Shown: positions 24,759 through 34,610 of the stretch, piece by piece
Layout of the letters: every line of letters starts with the position of its first letter
Numbering within the stretch: position 1 is the stretch's first letter
Origin: Algiphilus aromaticivorans DG1253
Lineage (GTDB): Bacteria; Pseudomonadota; Gammaproteobacteria; Nevskiales; Nevskiaceae
Direction: 5' to 3'
DNA: 64,000 nt
NCBI RefSeq assembly: GCF_000733765.1
Contig: NZ_JPOG01000001.1
Coordinates: 2,852,001 to 2,916,000 of the forward strand
Notes under the pieces: model-generated
What the model was told of the DNA's origin: nothing
The model's input: the letters and a program-made list of their open reading frames with translations, nothing else
Databases searched by the model: none
Program-made: the position numbers and the translations under genes

Positions 24759-26555
24759 TCAGCTGCGCGCGCGTATCGCTGCCCTTATGGCCGGCAGCAG
24801 CCGCGCGTTGCGGGCCGCCGGCACGGTCTCGTCGAGGTGCGCCCGCAGCGTTTCCGCAGCCGGCGGTGCGCGCAGCAAGCGGCGCGCTTCGGGCAGACGC
24901 GCGGCGTGGAAAAGCGCAACCGTGAGCGCCATTCCCGCGGCCACGATGGCCAGCGTCGGCAGCGGCCCGGGGTCGCTCTGCAAGTTCTGGAGCGCGGGCA
25001 GTGCAGCGGTCAGGATCGCGGCTGCCACCAACAGCCAGCAGCCGGCCGCCGCAGCGATGCGCGCGCTCAAGCCGGCGCCAGCACCGTGGGCCAGGCGCCG
25101 CAACTCGGCAGCGGACAGGCTATCCAGCCGCCAGGCCAGCGCCTCGTCGACGTCGCGCGCCGACGGTGGCCGCAGATGCGCACCGGTGATCGGATCGGTG
25201 GCGGCCTCGCCGCGCGCATGCGCCGCCACGCCCTCGCGCACGACGGCGTGGCGCGCCTCGGTCAAGGGATACCACCACATGATGGACAGCCCGATAGCGT
25301 TGAGCGCCGCGGGTACCAGCGCGTGCATCGTACGGATGGTATCGACGACGGTCTCGGACTGGCTCTCGGCATTCGGGACGTAGCCCATGCCGCCGAGAAC
25401 GGCCAGCGGCAGCGCCGCGCCCGGTACCAGCGCGAACTTGGGAATGATGCTCCACAGCGCGGCGTACTGGGCCTCGCGCCGGGCGCCGGTGAGCAGCTCG
25501 TCGTAGTCGACGACATCGGCGTGCATGGCACCACCGATGAAGAGCCACACGGCCGACTGCAAGCCCACCAGCATATGCAGGAAGAGCACGTTGCGCTCGT
25601 CGCCCGGGCCGGCAAAGTAGAGCGCCGCACCACCGACCACGGCAATGGCGGAGGCACAAAGCCAGACAAAGCGCTTGCCTTTGTGCTGAGCCACGATCAG
25701 CCACACCGGCAGCGCCAGCAGGCCGGAGAGCAGATAGGCGAGCAGGAAGTAGCCCACCCATTCGGCCTCGGCCTGCAGAACGTGCTCGGTGTAGAAGGGC
25801 AGCAGCGTCGCCGGGATGGCAATGGGGATGGCGGTGATGACGTGCGAGACGAACATGACGCGGAAGGGGCGGTTGCGCAGCGCCCGCCGCACGCCCGGCA
25901 CCAGCGGCGTGCGTCCGCGCCGCTGGAACTCGGGTCGCTCGCGGATGCAGGCGACGAAGACGATATTGGCTAGCAGATAGGCTCCGGCGTAGATCGCGCT
26001 CTGCCAGCGCATCTGCGCGCGCGCATCCTCGATGCCTGCCGCGCCGAGGAAGTTGGGCATGAGCGCGCCAACAACGGTTCCGATGGCGACAAAGCCGGCG
26101 ATGGCGGCGAACAGATCCTGGCGCCGGCCCTGATCCTGGGTCAGTTCCATGGCCAGCGCCTGGCGCGGCACGCTGGCGATCGTCAGGAAAAGGAAGGACA
26201 GCAGCAGCGCCGATACCGCCCAGCCCGCCAGACCGACTTCCGGCAGGACCTTGGGCGGATTGAGCAGCAGCACGAACATCGCCGCGTTGCCGAGTACGCC
26301 GACGACGATAAAGGGCATGCGCCGACCGAAGCGGCTGCGCGTGCGATCCGATATCCAGCCCATCAAAGGGTCGGTGATGGCGTCGAAGGCGCGACCGGCG
26401 GCGATGGCCACGGCCATGATCCCGGCCGGCAGCGCGACGACATCGACGTAGAACTTGGTCAGATACACGGCGATGAGCAGGGCCATCGCCGCGCTGACCG
26501 CGCCGGGAAGGCCGAAGGCGACACGCGTGCCGCTATAGGGCTCGGGCGCGCTCAT
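24759..26555 (-). CDS. MFS transporter, GPH/sugar:cation symporter type, with C-terminal extension
   Basis: 598 residues, longer than the usual 450-500. Twelve hydrophobic spans and the GPH motifs are visible: YLTKFYVDV, DAITDPLMGWISDRTRSRFGRRMPFI and a central loop RERPEFQRRG. After the twelfth span come about 140 further residues with two more hydrophobic segments (AAAGCWLLVAAAILTAALPAL and PLPTLAIVAAGMALTVALF), ending in a basic tail. Family members transport sugars, glycosides or related solutes with Na+ or H+; the substrate is unknown. It stands alone between the GGDEF gene and DUF3014 gene. Confidence 0.87.
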   Translation of the reverse strand: MSAPEPYSGTRVAFGLPGAVSAAMALLIAVYLTKFYVDVVALPAGIMAVAIAAGRAFDAITDPLMGWISDRTRSRFGRRMPFIVVGVLGNAAMFVLLLNPPKVLPEVGLAGWAVSALLLSFLFLTIASVPRQALAMELTQDQGRRQDLFAAIAGFVAIGTVVGALMPNFLGAAGIEDARAQMRWQSAIYAGAYLLANIVFVACIRERPEFQRRGRTPLVPGVRRALRNRPFRVMFVSHVITAIPIAIPATLLPFYTEHVLQAEAEWVGYFLLAYLLSGLLALPVWLIVAQHKGKRFVWLCASAIAVVGGAALYFAGPGDERNVLFLHMLVGLQSAVWLFIGGAMHADVVDYDELLTGARREAQYAALWSIIPKFALVPGAALPLAVLGGMGYVPNAESQSETVVDTIRTMHALVPAALNAIGLSIMWWYPLTEARHAVVREGVAAHARGEAATDPITGAHLRPPSARDVDEALAWRLDSLSAAELRRLAHGAGAGLSARIAAAAGCWLLVAAAILTAALPALQNLQSDPGPLPTLAIVAAGMALTVALFHAARLPEARRLLRAPPAAETLRAHLDETVPAARNARLLPAIRAAIRARS

Positions 26556-26611
26556 GACTCAGCGTGCCTCCGTGCGCTCCGTCGTGTTGCGCTTGTCGCG
26601 CGTTCCGGTGC

Positions 26612-27460
26612 TCATGGCCCGTCATCGGCACCGGTCCGGGCCACGATCTCGGCACGGATGGCGCGCAGCTGCGCACGCACGGCCTCCGAATGCTCCGGCC
26701 CGATGCGCAGCAGGATCTTCTGCCCGGGTGAAAGCCGCTCCAGCTCCGGATCGAGGAAAGTGAAGAGCACGCGCGGCTGGCGCAGCGCGTAGCTTTCCCG
26801 CGCCGGCGGTGCCTCCAGCAGGTGATCGATTATCGCGATGACGCGATCGTTGAAGTAATCCTCTTCTTCGCCCAGCGCCGCGTAGGCCTCCTGCAGCAGC
26901 GGGTAGTAGCGGATGTAGAGATCCACCAGCGTGCTCGCGTCGGGAGTCGTGAAAACCCGAACATAAGCGTCGTAGCGTCGATGGTTGGCCGGCTTCCAGC
27001 GGAAGCGCCCCTCGTCGACACGCGCGACTTCGGGTACACCCTCGGCGTGTCGCATGGGCCACTTGCTCAATGGCGCCATGCTGCCGTCGAGACTGTTAAA
27101 GGTCACGACGAAGCGTTCGATCAGGCGCTCCGGCAACAGTAACGACTCCAGAGGCTCAGCCCCCGACAGCGCGCTCGCCTCCTCGCGCACCGATTCGTCG
27201 GAGGCTTCCAGCTCGGGCAGCGGCTTGCTTTCCACTGCCTCGGATTCCGACTCGGAGGGTTCCTCCAGCAACGGGTAGCGCGGCGGCGCCCGGCGCCCAT
27301 CACCCTCCTCGTCGGCGCTTTCCGCCTCCGAGTCGGTGTAGTCGACGATCGTGACCGGCCCCGAGGCACTGTCATCGTCATCGCCCCCGTAGAACAGCCA
27401 GGCCAAACCGGCAATCAGCGCCAGCCCCGCGAGCAGCCCGATCCAGACAGCGCGGCTCAC
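26612..27460 (-). CDS. DUF3014 family membrane-anchored protein
   Basis: 282 residues starting at GTG 27460, whose bases overlap the stop of the acyltransferase gene (GTGA). One N-terminal membrane span (WIGLLAGLALIAGLAWLFYG), a long acidic Ser/Glu-rich stretch (residues 28-95), then the DUF3014 domain: LLPERLIERFVVTFNSLDGS, FRWKPANHRRYDAYVRVF and DLYIRYYPLLQEAYAALGE. It probably faces the periplasm. Function unknown. Coupling to the YihG-like acyltransferase suggests a shared role in the envelope, but that is inference. Confidence 0.88.
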   Translation of the reverse strand: MSRAVWIGLLAGLALIAGLAWLFYGGDDDDSASGPVTIVDYTDSEAESADEEGDGRRAPPRYPLLEEPSESESEAVESKPLPELEASDESVREEASALSGAEPLESLLLPERLIERFVVTFNSLDGSMAPLSKWPMRHAEGVPEVARVDEGRFRWKPANHRRYDAYVRVFTTPDASTLVDLYIRYYPLLQEAYAALGEEEDYFNDRVIAIIDHLLEAPPARESYALRQPRVLFTFLDPELERLSPGQKILLRIGPEHSEAVRAQLRAIRAEIVARTGADDGP

Positions 27461-28371
27461 GCTACAGCCTCCCGGCGTGCCTGGGCCTGGAGCTCATCGA
27501 TGAAGCGGTCCTTCTCGGCCCAGATATCGCTCACCCAGGCCTGAACGCGCTTGCGGAATTCGGCGTCTGCGGCGTAGTCGCCATAGAGAAAGTCCTCCGG
27601 CACGCGGATCTCGCGAACGCGCACGATGACGCGCTTCATGCGGCCCTCGAAAAACTGCCAGAAGCCACAGGCACCCTCCGGATAGACGATGGTCACGTCC
27701 AGGACCGACGCCAGCTTGCCGCCCATGGCCTGCAGAGCAAATACCAGCCCGCCGCTCTTCGGGCGCAGCAGGTGCCGATAAGGGCTTTCCTGTGCATCGT
27801 GCTTGGCGCGCGTGAAGCGCGTGCCTTCGAGGAAGTTGAGGATCATTACGGGCTGGTCACCATACTTGGTGCAGGCGCGCTTGGTGGCCTCAAGGTCCTG
27901 CGTCGCCAAAGCCGGATTGGCGGCAATGGCCTCGCGCGAGTGCCGTTGCATGAATGGGTAGTCCAGTGCCCACCAGACGGGGCCAAGAATCGGCACCCAG
28001 ATGAGCTGCTTCTTGAGAAAGAACTTGAAGAAGGGAGCGTCGCGCGCGAAGGCCTTCATCAGTACGTAGATATCGTTCCAAGTCTGGTGATTCGAAGTCA
28101 CCAGATATTGCCCGCGCATGTCCAGCTTTTCGACTCCCTCGATGTCCCACTGAGTCCCCAGCATGAAATCACCAATGAGCACATTCGTGCGGGCCCAGCG
28201 CTGCGCGGGCCCCGACATGATGATCGACACCCGATCACGCCCGCGCCCTGCCGGCGTGACAAGCTTGACCAGGATCATGGCGTAGACGGGAATGGCCCAG
28301 AGCACCAGATTGGCCACGAAGAGCAGGAACATCACGAGAGCGCGGATGGGGCGTGGCAGGAAGCGCAGCAT
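27457..28371 (-). CDS. YihG-type lysophospholipid acyltransferase (PlsC family)
   Basis: The ATG at 28371 gives 304 residues. A membrane span near the start (LVMFLLFVANLVLWAIPVYAMI) precedes the acyltransferase motif I, SNHQTWNDI (H-x4-D), motif II around DYPFMQRHSR, and FLEGTRFTRAKHD (motif III, E-G-T-R). This matches the LPLAT YihG/AGPAT-like group, which acylates lysophosphatidic acid and sets phospholipid chain composition. The C-terminal helices (AWVSDIWAEKDRFIDELQAQ) are typical of YihG. It overlaps the next gene, DUF3014, by 4 bp. A run of eight G residues lies just upstream at about 28396. Confidence 0.88.
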   Translation of the reverse strand: MLRFLPRPIRALVMFLLFVANLVLWAIPVYAMILVKLVTPAGRGRDRVSIIMSGPAQRWARTNVLIGDFMLGTQWDIEGVEKLDMRGQYLVTSNHQTWNDIYVLMKAFARDAPFFKFFLKKQLIWVPILGPVWWALDYPFMQRHSREAIAANPALATQDLEATKRACTKYGDQPVMILNFLEGTRFTRAKHDAQESPYRHLLRPKSGGLVFALQAMGGKLASVLDVTIVYPEGACGFWQFFEGRMKRVIVRVREIRVPEDFLYGDYAADAEFRKRVQAWVSDIWAEKDRFIDELQAQARREAVA

Positions 28372-28414
28372 GGATCGTCCGGTTGTCGATTCTGAGAATG
28401 GGGGGGGGCTGAGG

Positions 28415-28909
28415 CTATTCCGCGGCCGGCGGCCAGGAGGTGAGCAACGCCCCCTCGGGATCGCGGGCGTCGATACGGGCACGACCGGACAGCTCTTCCG
28501 GCAGGACGACCACCGCACAGGCTGAGGCACCGCGGGCCTCCGGGTCACCGCTAAGTCGACTCACGCGCAGCATTAGGTAATCGCCGCGCTTGACGGCTTC
28601 TCGCGCCACCGCCAGCCCACCGGCTTCCGCGTCCATCGCAACCACCGCGTGGCGCTTGCCGGCGACCCGATTCTTGGCCAGATGAGGGCGACCGTTTGAC
28701 TCGGCCCAGCGCAGCAACCCCTCTGCCTCGGCGAAGACCAACAGCGAGGCTTTGTCGGCGGCCATGCCACAGTCGCTTGTGCCGGCAATTTGCTGGACGG
28801 TGATCACACGCGGCGTATCATCGCCCCACAATGGGGGCAAGCCGGAGCAGGCGCTGAGCACGCCCGCCAGCAACACCGGCAGCATCGGTCCACGGATCGC
28901 GCTCGACAT
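28415..28909 (-). CDS. Small lipoprotein of unknown function
   Basis: The ATG at 28909 is chosen because it gives a clean lipoprotein signal (MSSAIRGPMLPVLLAGVLSACSG); an ATG 12 codons upstream is possible. 164 residues. After the lipobox LSAC come VITVQQIAGTSDCGMAADKASLLVFAEAEG and PEARGASACAVVVLPEELSGRARID. Two non-lipobox cysteines (in SDCG and SACA) could form a disulfide. I do not recognise the family. It is divergent from xthA and upstream of the acyltransferase gene on the same strand, 43 bp away, so the two may share a transcript. Confidence 0.65.
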   Translation of the reverse strand: MSSAIRGPMLPVLLAGVLSACSGLPPLWGDDTPRVITVQQIAGTSDCGMAADKASLLVFAEAEGLLRWAESNGRPHLAKNRVAGKRHAVVAMDAEAGGLAVAREAVKRGDYLMLRVSRLSGDPEARGASACAVVVLPEELSGRARIDARDPEGALLTSWPPAAE

Positions 28910-29061
28910 GAGGTGGCTTCTTGTTGAACGAAAGGAAGAACGCATGATGCCAAATCCCGGGCCGCGGGCGCGCCCTTCCTGACCATCCGTTCACCCCGTA
29001 ACGCTTCCGTCGCTCCAGGCGGGCGACAATATGGGCTCTGCGCCCGCAATCCGGACTCTCG

Positions 29062-29829
29062 ATGCAACTCGCCACCTGGAACCTCAACTCGCTGCGCGTG
29101 CGTCTGCCGCACCTTCTGGACTGGCTGGCCGAACAGTCCGACAGCGTCGTCGGACTGCAGGAGCTCAAGATGGCCGACGAGGAGTTCCCCTTCGAGGCGC
29201 TGCGCGACGCGGGCTGGCAGGCCGTAACCAACGGCCAGAAGACCTACAACGGCGTCGCCCTGCTCGCCCGCAGGCCGCTGGAGGACGTCCAGCGTGATAT
29301 CCCGGGCTTCGACGACCCGCAGAAGCGGGTCATCGCCGGCACGGTCGACGATCTGCGTGTCGTCTCCGTCTATGTCCCCAACGGCCAGTCGGTGGACTCG
29401 CAGAAGTATCACTACAAGCTGGACTGGCTGCAGCGCTTCGCCGCTTACCTCGCCGAGGAAGCCGAGCGCCACCCGCGGCTCGCCGTCGTGGGCGACTTCA
29501 ACGTTGCGCCCTTGCCCGAGGACACGCACGACCCGGAGGCCTGGGAAGGGCACATTCTCTGCTCCGGCCCCGAGCGCGAAGCGCTGCGCGGCGCGATGGA
29601 AGCCGCCGGCCTTAGCGATGCCTTCGAGCGCGTGCCGACGCCCGAGCAGCGCTATACATGGTGGGATTACCGCGCCGCCGGATTCCGCCGCAACCTCGGT
29701 CTGCGCATCGACCACGTTTTGCTCTCGGCGCCGCTGAGCGAGCGCGTTGAAAGCTGGCGCGTCGATCTCGAGCCCCGGCGCCTCGAGCGCCCCTCCGACC
29801 ACGCGCCGGTGGCTGTCACGCTCGCCTAG
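29062..29829 (+). CDS. xthA: Exodeoxyribonuclease III
   Basis: 255 residues of the EEP nuclease fold: ATWNLNSLRVR, GLQELKMADEEFP with the metal-binding Glu, DPQKRVIAGTVDDLRVVSVYVPNGQ, VVGDFNVAPLPEDTHDP and the C-terminal RIDHVLLS and RPSDHAPVAVTL motifs. It acts as apurinic/apyrimidinic endonuclease and 3'-5' exonuclease on duplex DNA in base-excision repair. Monocistronic. A 16-bp palindrome covers its stop codon (GCTCGCC..GGCGAGC, about 29819-29834) but has no T-run. Confidence 0.96.
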   Translation: MQLATWNLNSLRVRLPHLLDWLAEQSDSVVGLQELKMADEEFPFEALRDAGWQAVTNGQKTYNGVALLARRPLEDVQRDIPGFDDPQKRVIAGTVDDLRVVSVYVPNGQSVDSQKYHYKLDWLQRFAAYLAEEAERHPRLAVVGDFNVAPLPEDTHDPEAWEGHILCSGPEREALRGAMEAAGLSDAFERVPTPEQRYTWWDYRAAGFRRNLGLRIDHVLLSAPLSERVESWRVDLEPRRLERPSDHAPVAVTLA

Positions 29830-29874
29830 GCGAGCTGAGCCGGCTTGCGCGGCCCCGGCACCAGCTGAATCTTT

Positions 29875-29904
29875 GTGGGTCGGTCTGATGGAAGCCCGAC
29901 CCAC
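29875..29904. repeat. REP-like palindrome downstream of xthA
   Basis: GTGGGTCGG (29875-29883) and CCGACCCAC (29896-29904) form a perfect 9-bp stem around a 12-nt loop. GGGTCGG..CCGACCC palindromes are widespread intergenic repeats in Gammaproteobacteria. It lies between the convergent xthA and ggt genes and may act as a weak terminator or mRNA stabiliser. Only one copy was noticed in this window. Confidence 0.5.
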
Positions 29905-29987
29905 GGTGATGCAGGATTCCGGAGCATGACGGGCCCGAGCGACCGTCAGCCCTCACGGCTCTCCAATACGCAAGCCCACGCACAAGC

Positions 29988-31688
29988 TCAGGGTGATGAA
30001 CGCGGTCGCACCACCTTGGCATCGCCGATCCCGCGCGGATCCGAGGCCGCCTCCAGCCGATTGCGGCGGGTATCCCAGTGGATCGCCTGCATGTTGCCGA
30101 AGCGCCGGGAGCTCGGCTCCAGCTCATGACCGCGCGCGCGCAGCTTCGTGCGCTGCTCGGCGGTAAGCGCCTCCGGCTCGAAGCTGATGCGATCGGGCAG
30201 GAACTGATGATGAAAACGCGGCGCCGCCACTGCCTGCTCCACGTTGAGGCCGTTGGTGTGCGCCAGCACCGACAACAGCACCATGGTGATGATGCGACTG
30301 CCACCCGGCGTGCCGGTAATGAAGACACCGCGCGGACCATCGACGAAGGTCGGCGTCATGCTCGACAAAGGCCGCTTGTGCGGCTGCACGGCGTTGGCTT
30401 CGGTGTGCACCAGCCCGTAGGCGTTGGGCACCAGCGGCGCGGTCGCGAAATCGTCCATCTCGTTGTTGAGTATCACGCCGGTCTCGGCTGGCATGTAGCC
30501 GGAGCCGAACCAGGTGTTGATGGACAAGGTCGCCGCCACGCGGTTGCCGTCATCGTCGATGATCGAGAAATGAGTCGTGTTCTCGCCCTTGGCGCGGTTC
30601 TCCTGCAGGCCTGCGATCTCCATCGTCTCGCTGGGCGTCGCCATGCGGCCGATGCCGGCCGCGAGCGTGTTGGCGTACTCCTGACTCATAAGCCGCCCGA
30701 CCGGTACATCGACGAAGTCGCTGTCGCCGAGATAGACGGCGCGATCCCGATAGGCGCGACGCATCGCTTCGACAAGCTCGTGGCGAGCCGCAGTATCGTC
30801 GCCGCTGGGCCACTTCAGCGCGTCCAGCATGCCGAAGATCTGCGCCAGCGTGATGCCGCCGGCCGACGGCAGCGGTGCCGTAGTGATGCGATAGCCACGG
30901 TAGTCGATGCGCACCGGCTCGCGCTCCTTGACCCGGTAGCGCGCAAGATCGGCAAGCGACCAGATGCCGCCGTCACGGAAGACGCCCCCCTGCAACCTCT
31001 CGGCGAGTTCGCCCCGGTAGAACCCCTCGGAGCCGTGCTCGGCGATGGTCATGAGCGTACCGCCTAGGTCGTTCTGCACGAGACGGTCACCGGCAACCGG
31101 CAGTCCACCGTCCGGCAGGAATACGGCTTCGGCAGCCTCCGAGAAACGATGCGCCGAGGCGGCGATGCGCGCGGCCAGCTTGGCGTCTACCGGAAATCCC
31201 TCGGTAGCCAGCCGGACCGCCGGCGCGAGATTCTCGGCGAGGCTGTTGCGCCCGAACAGCTGGGTGATGTGCTCCAGTGCCGCCGGCGTACCAGGGATGC
31301 CCGCGGCCAGCGGTCCGTCGCGCGAAAGACTGGGCACCGGCTTGCCGTCGCGATCCAGATACATGTCACCGGTTGCGGCGCCCGGTGCGGTCTCACGGGC
31401 ATCGACGAAGAAATCCTTCCCGTCACCAGCCCGATGCAGCAGATAGAAACCGCCACCACCCAGCCCTGATCCGTAAGGCTCGACGACCGCCAGCGCCGCC
31501 GTAACCGCCACGGCGGCGTCGAAAGCATTGCCGCCGCGCTCCAGGACCTTCAGCCCCGCTCGCGTCGCCAATGGATGGGCGCTGGCCACAGCATGGCCCG
31601 GCACATCCGGCAGCGAAGCGGCGCCGGCCGGCAGACCCAACAGCAGCAACATGGCGGCGAGCAGCGCTCGCCCGGGAAATCGCTTCAT
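29988..31688 (-). CDS. ggt: Gamma-glutamyltransferase, exported
   Basis: The ATG at 31688, after a GGAG site, gives 566 residues with a signal peptide (MKRFPGRALLAAMLLLLG, cleavage near GAAS). GGT blocks: HPLATRAGLKVLERGGNAFDAAVA, GLGGGGFYLL, ARETAP, then the autoprocessing site ENTTHFSIIDDDGN, where Thr371 is the predicted nucleophile and new N-terminus of the small subunit. RPLSSMTPTFV and TGTPGGSRI are also present. A periplasmic Ntn hydrolase that cleaves glutathione and other gamma-glutamyl amides. The ferredoxin gene ends 43 bp upstream on the same strand. Confidence 0.96.
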   Translation of the reverse strand: MKRFPGRALLAAMLLLLGLPAGAASLPDVPGHAVASAHPLATRAGLKVLERGGNAFDAAVAVTAALAVVEPYGSGLGGGGFYLLHRAGDGKDFFVDARETAPGAATGDMYLDRDGKPVPSLSRDGPLAAGIPGTPAALEHITQLFGRNSLAENLAPAVRLATEGFPVDAKLAARIAASAHRFSEAAEAVFLPDGGLPVAGDRLVQNDLGGTLMTIAEHGSEGFYRGELAERLQGGVFRDGGIWSLADLARYRVKEREPVRIDYRGYRITTAPLPSAGGITLAQIFGMLDALKWPSGDDTAARHELVEAMRRAYRDRAVYLGDSDFVDVPVGRLMSQEYANTLAAGIGRMATPSETMEIAGLQENRAKGENTTHFSIIDDDGNRVAATLSINTWFGSGYMPAETGVILNNEMDDFATAPLVPNAYGLVHTEANAVQPHKRPLSSMTPTFVDGPRGVFITGTPGGSRIITMVLLSVLAHTNGLNVEQAVAAPRFHHQFLPDRISFEPEALTAEQRTKLRARGHELEPSSRRFGNMQAIHWDTRRNRLEAASDPRGIGDAKVVRPRSSP

Positions 31689-31731
31689 CTCCACAGCTCC
31701 AATCGATATACGGGATGGACCAACCATGCGC

Positions 31732-32013
<282 letters not shown>

Positions 32014-32511
32014 CTAGCTCTTGCGGCCGAAGCGCGCCAGCAGCTCCGGCAGTACCGGCGCGGGGACGAACTTCTCCACCGGCGCGCCCATGCCGGTCAG
32101 CTCACGCACCAGCGATGAGGACAGATGCGCGTATGCCGGGGCCGGCGCCAGCATTACGGTGTCCAGCTCGGGAAAGAGATCGCGGTTCATGATAGCCATC
32201 TGCTTTTCGTAATCGACGTCCGTGCCGTTGCGCACGCCGCGTACGAGCACGGTGACGCCGTTGTCGCGCGCGAAGTCCACGACCAGCCCGTCGAAGGGCT
32301 GCACGCTGACGTTATCCAGGCCGGCTTCAGTAATAGAGGCCTCTATCAGCGCCACGCGTTCGTCGATGGAGAAGCGCGGATTCTTGGAAGGGTTCAGGCC
32401 CACCGCCACGATCAGCTTCGGAAACATCACCGACGCGCGCGCGATGATGTCCATATGCCCGAAGGTTACCGGATCGAAGGTGCCGCTGTAGGCTGCCGTC
32501 ACGGACTTCAT
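32014..32511 (-). CDS. coaD: Phosphopantetheine adenylyltransferase
   Basis: The ATG at 32511 follows AGGAGATTTGGC and overlaps the rsmD stop (ATGA). 165 residues, the usual length. The nucleotidyltransferase motif is DPVTFGHMDI with the catalytic His19; further family segments are KNPRFSIDERVALI, LVRGVRNGTDVDYEKQMAIMN and HLSSSLVRELTGMG. It adenylates 4'-phosphopantetheine in the penultimate step of coenzyme A synthesis. The rsmD-coaD-ferredoxin order is conserved in many relatives. Confidence 0.97.
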   Translation of the reverse strand: MKSVTAAYSGTFDPVTFGHMDIIARASVMFPKLIVAVGLNPSKNPRFSIDERVALIEASITEAGLDNVSVQPFDGLVVDFARDNGVTVLVRGVRNGTDVDYEKQMAIMNRDLFPELDTVMLAPAPAYAHLSSSLVRELTGMGAPVEKFVPAPVLPELLARFGRKS

Positions 32512-33101
32512 GCCAAATCTCCTGTCGATGGGGGCTCGCCGGAGGCAAGGCTCGCGAGGCCGAAGCTTACCTGAGACGCCGTCGATTCCCGGTGCCAGTC
32601 CAACGCGACGCCGAAGTCCGGCCTGGCGGAGCGCGGCCATTCGATATAGATGCGGTGTTCCGGCGCCATCCAGGCCCCCAGCCGTGGCAGCAGCGTCGCC
32701 CAGATGTCGGCGTTGTAGGGCGGATCGACGAAGGCGATATCGTAGCCGGCCTCCGCCGGCGGTCGCGTCAGGAAGAGTGCGGCGTCGGCCTGCGCCACCC
32801 GTGCCGAGGCGGCAGGAGCCAGCAGCGCCAGCGCGGCCTCGATGGCCGCTGCGGCGCGCCGGTCGCGCTCGACGAAGCAGACCTCGGCGGCGCCGCGCGA
32901 CAGCGCCTCCAGACCCATGGCGCCGCTGCCGGCACAGACGTCGAGCACGCGCGCACCGCGGATGCGCGGCGCCAACCAGTCGAAGGTCTTCTGCCGAACG
33001 CGATCCGGCGTCGGGCGCACGGCTTCATGCGCAAAGCGGATACGGCGCGAACGCCAGTGACCGCCGATGATGCGCAGCTCACCGCGCGGGCGCTGTGCCA
33101 T
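32508..33101 (-). CDS. rsmD: 16S rRNA (guanine966-N2)-methyltransferase RsmD
   Basis: 197 residues. It starts RGELRIIGGHWRSRRI, followed by RPTPDRVRQKTFDWL, the SAM-binding VLDVCAGSGAMGLEALSRGA and the catalytic DPPY (FVDPPYN), all characteristic of RsmD. It methylates G966 in helix 31 of 16S rRNA in the 30S subunit. Coupled by a 4-bp overlap to coaD. It lies 7 bp downstream of the stop-to-start junction with tldD, also on this strand, so the three may be co-transcribed. Confidence 0.96.
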   Translation of the reverse strand: MAQRPRGELRIIGGHWRSRRIRFAHEAVRPTPDRVRQKTFDWLAPRIRGARVLDVCAGSGAMGLEALSRGAAEVCFVERDRRAAAAIEAALALLAPAASARVAQADAALFLTRPPAEAGYDIAFVDPPYNADIWATLLPRLGAWMAPEHRIYIEWPRSARPDFGVALDWHRESTASQVSFGLASLASGEPPSTGDLA

Positions 33102-33108
33102 TCCGGCC

Positions 33109-34554
33109 CTAATCCGTTGCGGTGCCGCCGACGGTGAGTCCGCCGATGCGCAGCGTCGGCTGGCCCACGCCCACCGGAACGCCCTGGCCTTCCTTTCCGC
33201 AGACGCCGATGCCGGGGTCGAGCATGAGGTCGTTGCCCAGCATGTCGACCTGCGACAGCGCCTCCGGCCCGTTGCCGATGAGTGTGGCGCCCTTGACCGG
33301 GGTCGTCACCCTGCCGCCCTCGATGAGATAGGCCTCGGAAGTCGAGAAGACGAAGTTACCGGAAGTGATATCGACCTGGCCGCCGTTGAAGTTGACCGCG
33401 TAGAGGCCCTTGTCGACCGAGGCGATGATCTCGCCGGGATCGTGCGGGCCGGGCATGAGATAAGTATTGGTCATGCGCGGCATGGGCAGATGCGCGTAGG
33501 ACTCGCGACGGCCATTGCCGGTGGCGGGCATGCCCATCAGGCGCGCATTGATGCTGTCCTGCATGTAGCCGCGCAGAATGCCGTTCTCGATCAGAACATT
33601 GCGCCGAGTGGGCTCGCCCTCGTCGTCGACAGTCAGGGAGCCGCGACGGTGCGGGATGCAGCCCTCGTCGACCACCGTGCAGAGTTCCGAGGCCACCTTC
33701 TCGCCGATCTTTCCGCTGTAGACCGAGCTGCCCTTGCGGTTGAAATCGCCCTCCAGCCCGTGACCCACGGCCTCGTGCAGCAGGATGCCGGGCCAGCCGG
33801 CACCCAGCACCACCGGCATGCTGCCGGCGGGTGCAGCCTCCGCGCGCAAAAGCACGCAGGCGATGCGCACCGCTTCGCGGGCGTAGGCCTCGGGCTTGTC
33901 GCCGTCGAGGAAGAAGGCGTAGCCGCTGCGCCCGCCACCGCCGGCCGAGGCCTGCTCGCGGCGGCCCTTCTCCTCCACCGTGACGCTGACATTGAGCCGC
34001 ACCATGGGTCGGATATCGGATGTCAGCAGGCCGTCGCTGCGCGCGATCAGCACGGTCTTCAGCGTACCCGTCAGCGAGACCTGCACCTGCTGAACGCGCG
34101 GGTCGGCTACGCGCGCGGCGGCGTCAGCCCGGCGCAACAGCTCCAGCTTGTCGTCGGTGGACAGACTGTCCAGCGGACTGTCCACGCTGTACAGCGGCTG
34201 GTGCCGGCGCGGCTCGGGCACGGCCACCCGCCCCTGCTGACCCTGATTGGCGATGGCGCGCGCCTGACCGGCGGCGTCCATCAGCATGGGGGCGGTGATC
34301 TCGTCGCTGTAGGCCAGCCCGGCCTTGTCGCCTGAGATGGCACGCACGCCGACGCCGCGCTCACTGCTGTGGCTACCGCGCCGGACGATGCCGTCCTCGA
34401 AGAGCCAGGATTCGGACTGACCGTCGGAGAAGTAGAGATCGGCGGCGTCGATGCCGGGCTTCATCAGCGCGCCCAGCGCGCGCTCGATATCAGCCGGGCC
34501 GAGCGAACCCGGCGCCAGCAGCCGGCTCTCGGCGAGGGAATAGGTATCGGACAT
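33109..34554 (-). CDS. tldD: TldD, metalloprotease subunit
   Basis: 481 residues, the standard TldD length. The metal-binding site is [20 protein letters not shown] (HEAVGH at residues 260-265). Other conserved blocks are [48 protein letters not shown] and [13 protein letters not shown]. With TldE it forms a barrel-shaped protease that trims unfolded peptides and matures peptide antibiotics; tldE is not in this window. In relatives it follows yhdP and the nitrilase gene; here a 418-bp repeat element is inserted between nitrilase and tldD. Confidence 0.97.
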   Translation of the reverse strand: MSDTYSLAESRLLAPGSLGPADIERALGALMKPGIDAADLYFSDGQSESWLFEDGIVRRGSHSSERGVGVRAISGDKAGLAYSDEITAPMLMDAAGQARAIANQGQQGRVAVPEPRRHQPLYSVDSPLDSLSTDDKLELLRRADAAARVADPRVQQVQVSLTGTLKTVLIARSDGLLTSDIRPMVRLNVSVTVEEKGRREQASAGGGGRSGYAFFLDGDKPEAYAREAVRIACVLLRAEAAPAGSMPVVLGAGWPGILLHEAVGHGLEGDFNRKGSSVYSGKIGEKVASELCTVVDEGCIPHRRGSLTVDDEGEPTRRNVLIENGILRGYMQDSINARLMGMPATGNGRRESYAHLPMPRMTNTYLMPGPHDPGEIIASVDKGLYAVNFNGGQVDITSGNFVFSTSEAYLIEGGRVTTPVKGATLIGNGPEALSQVDMLGNDLMLDPGIGVCGKEGQGVPVGVGQPTLRIGGLTVGGTATD

Positions 34555-34610
34555 GCCCTCAGTGTACCGGCTAGCTATCGGCTCCCGCGGCGAATGACGG
34601 AAAAGGGGTC

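Noticed and set aside
28396-28405. A run of eight G residues between the lipoprotein and acyltransferase genes, a possible phase-variation tract.
   Set aside because: It lies outside both coding regions and not between visible promoter elements; eight bases alone are not sufficient evidence, though slippage could be examined in raw reads.
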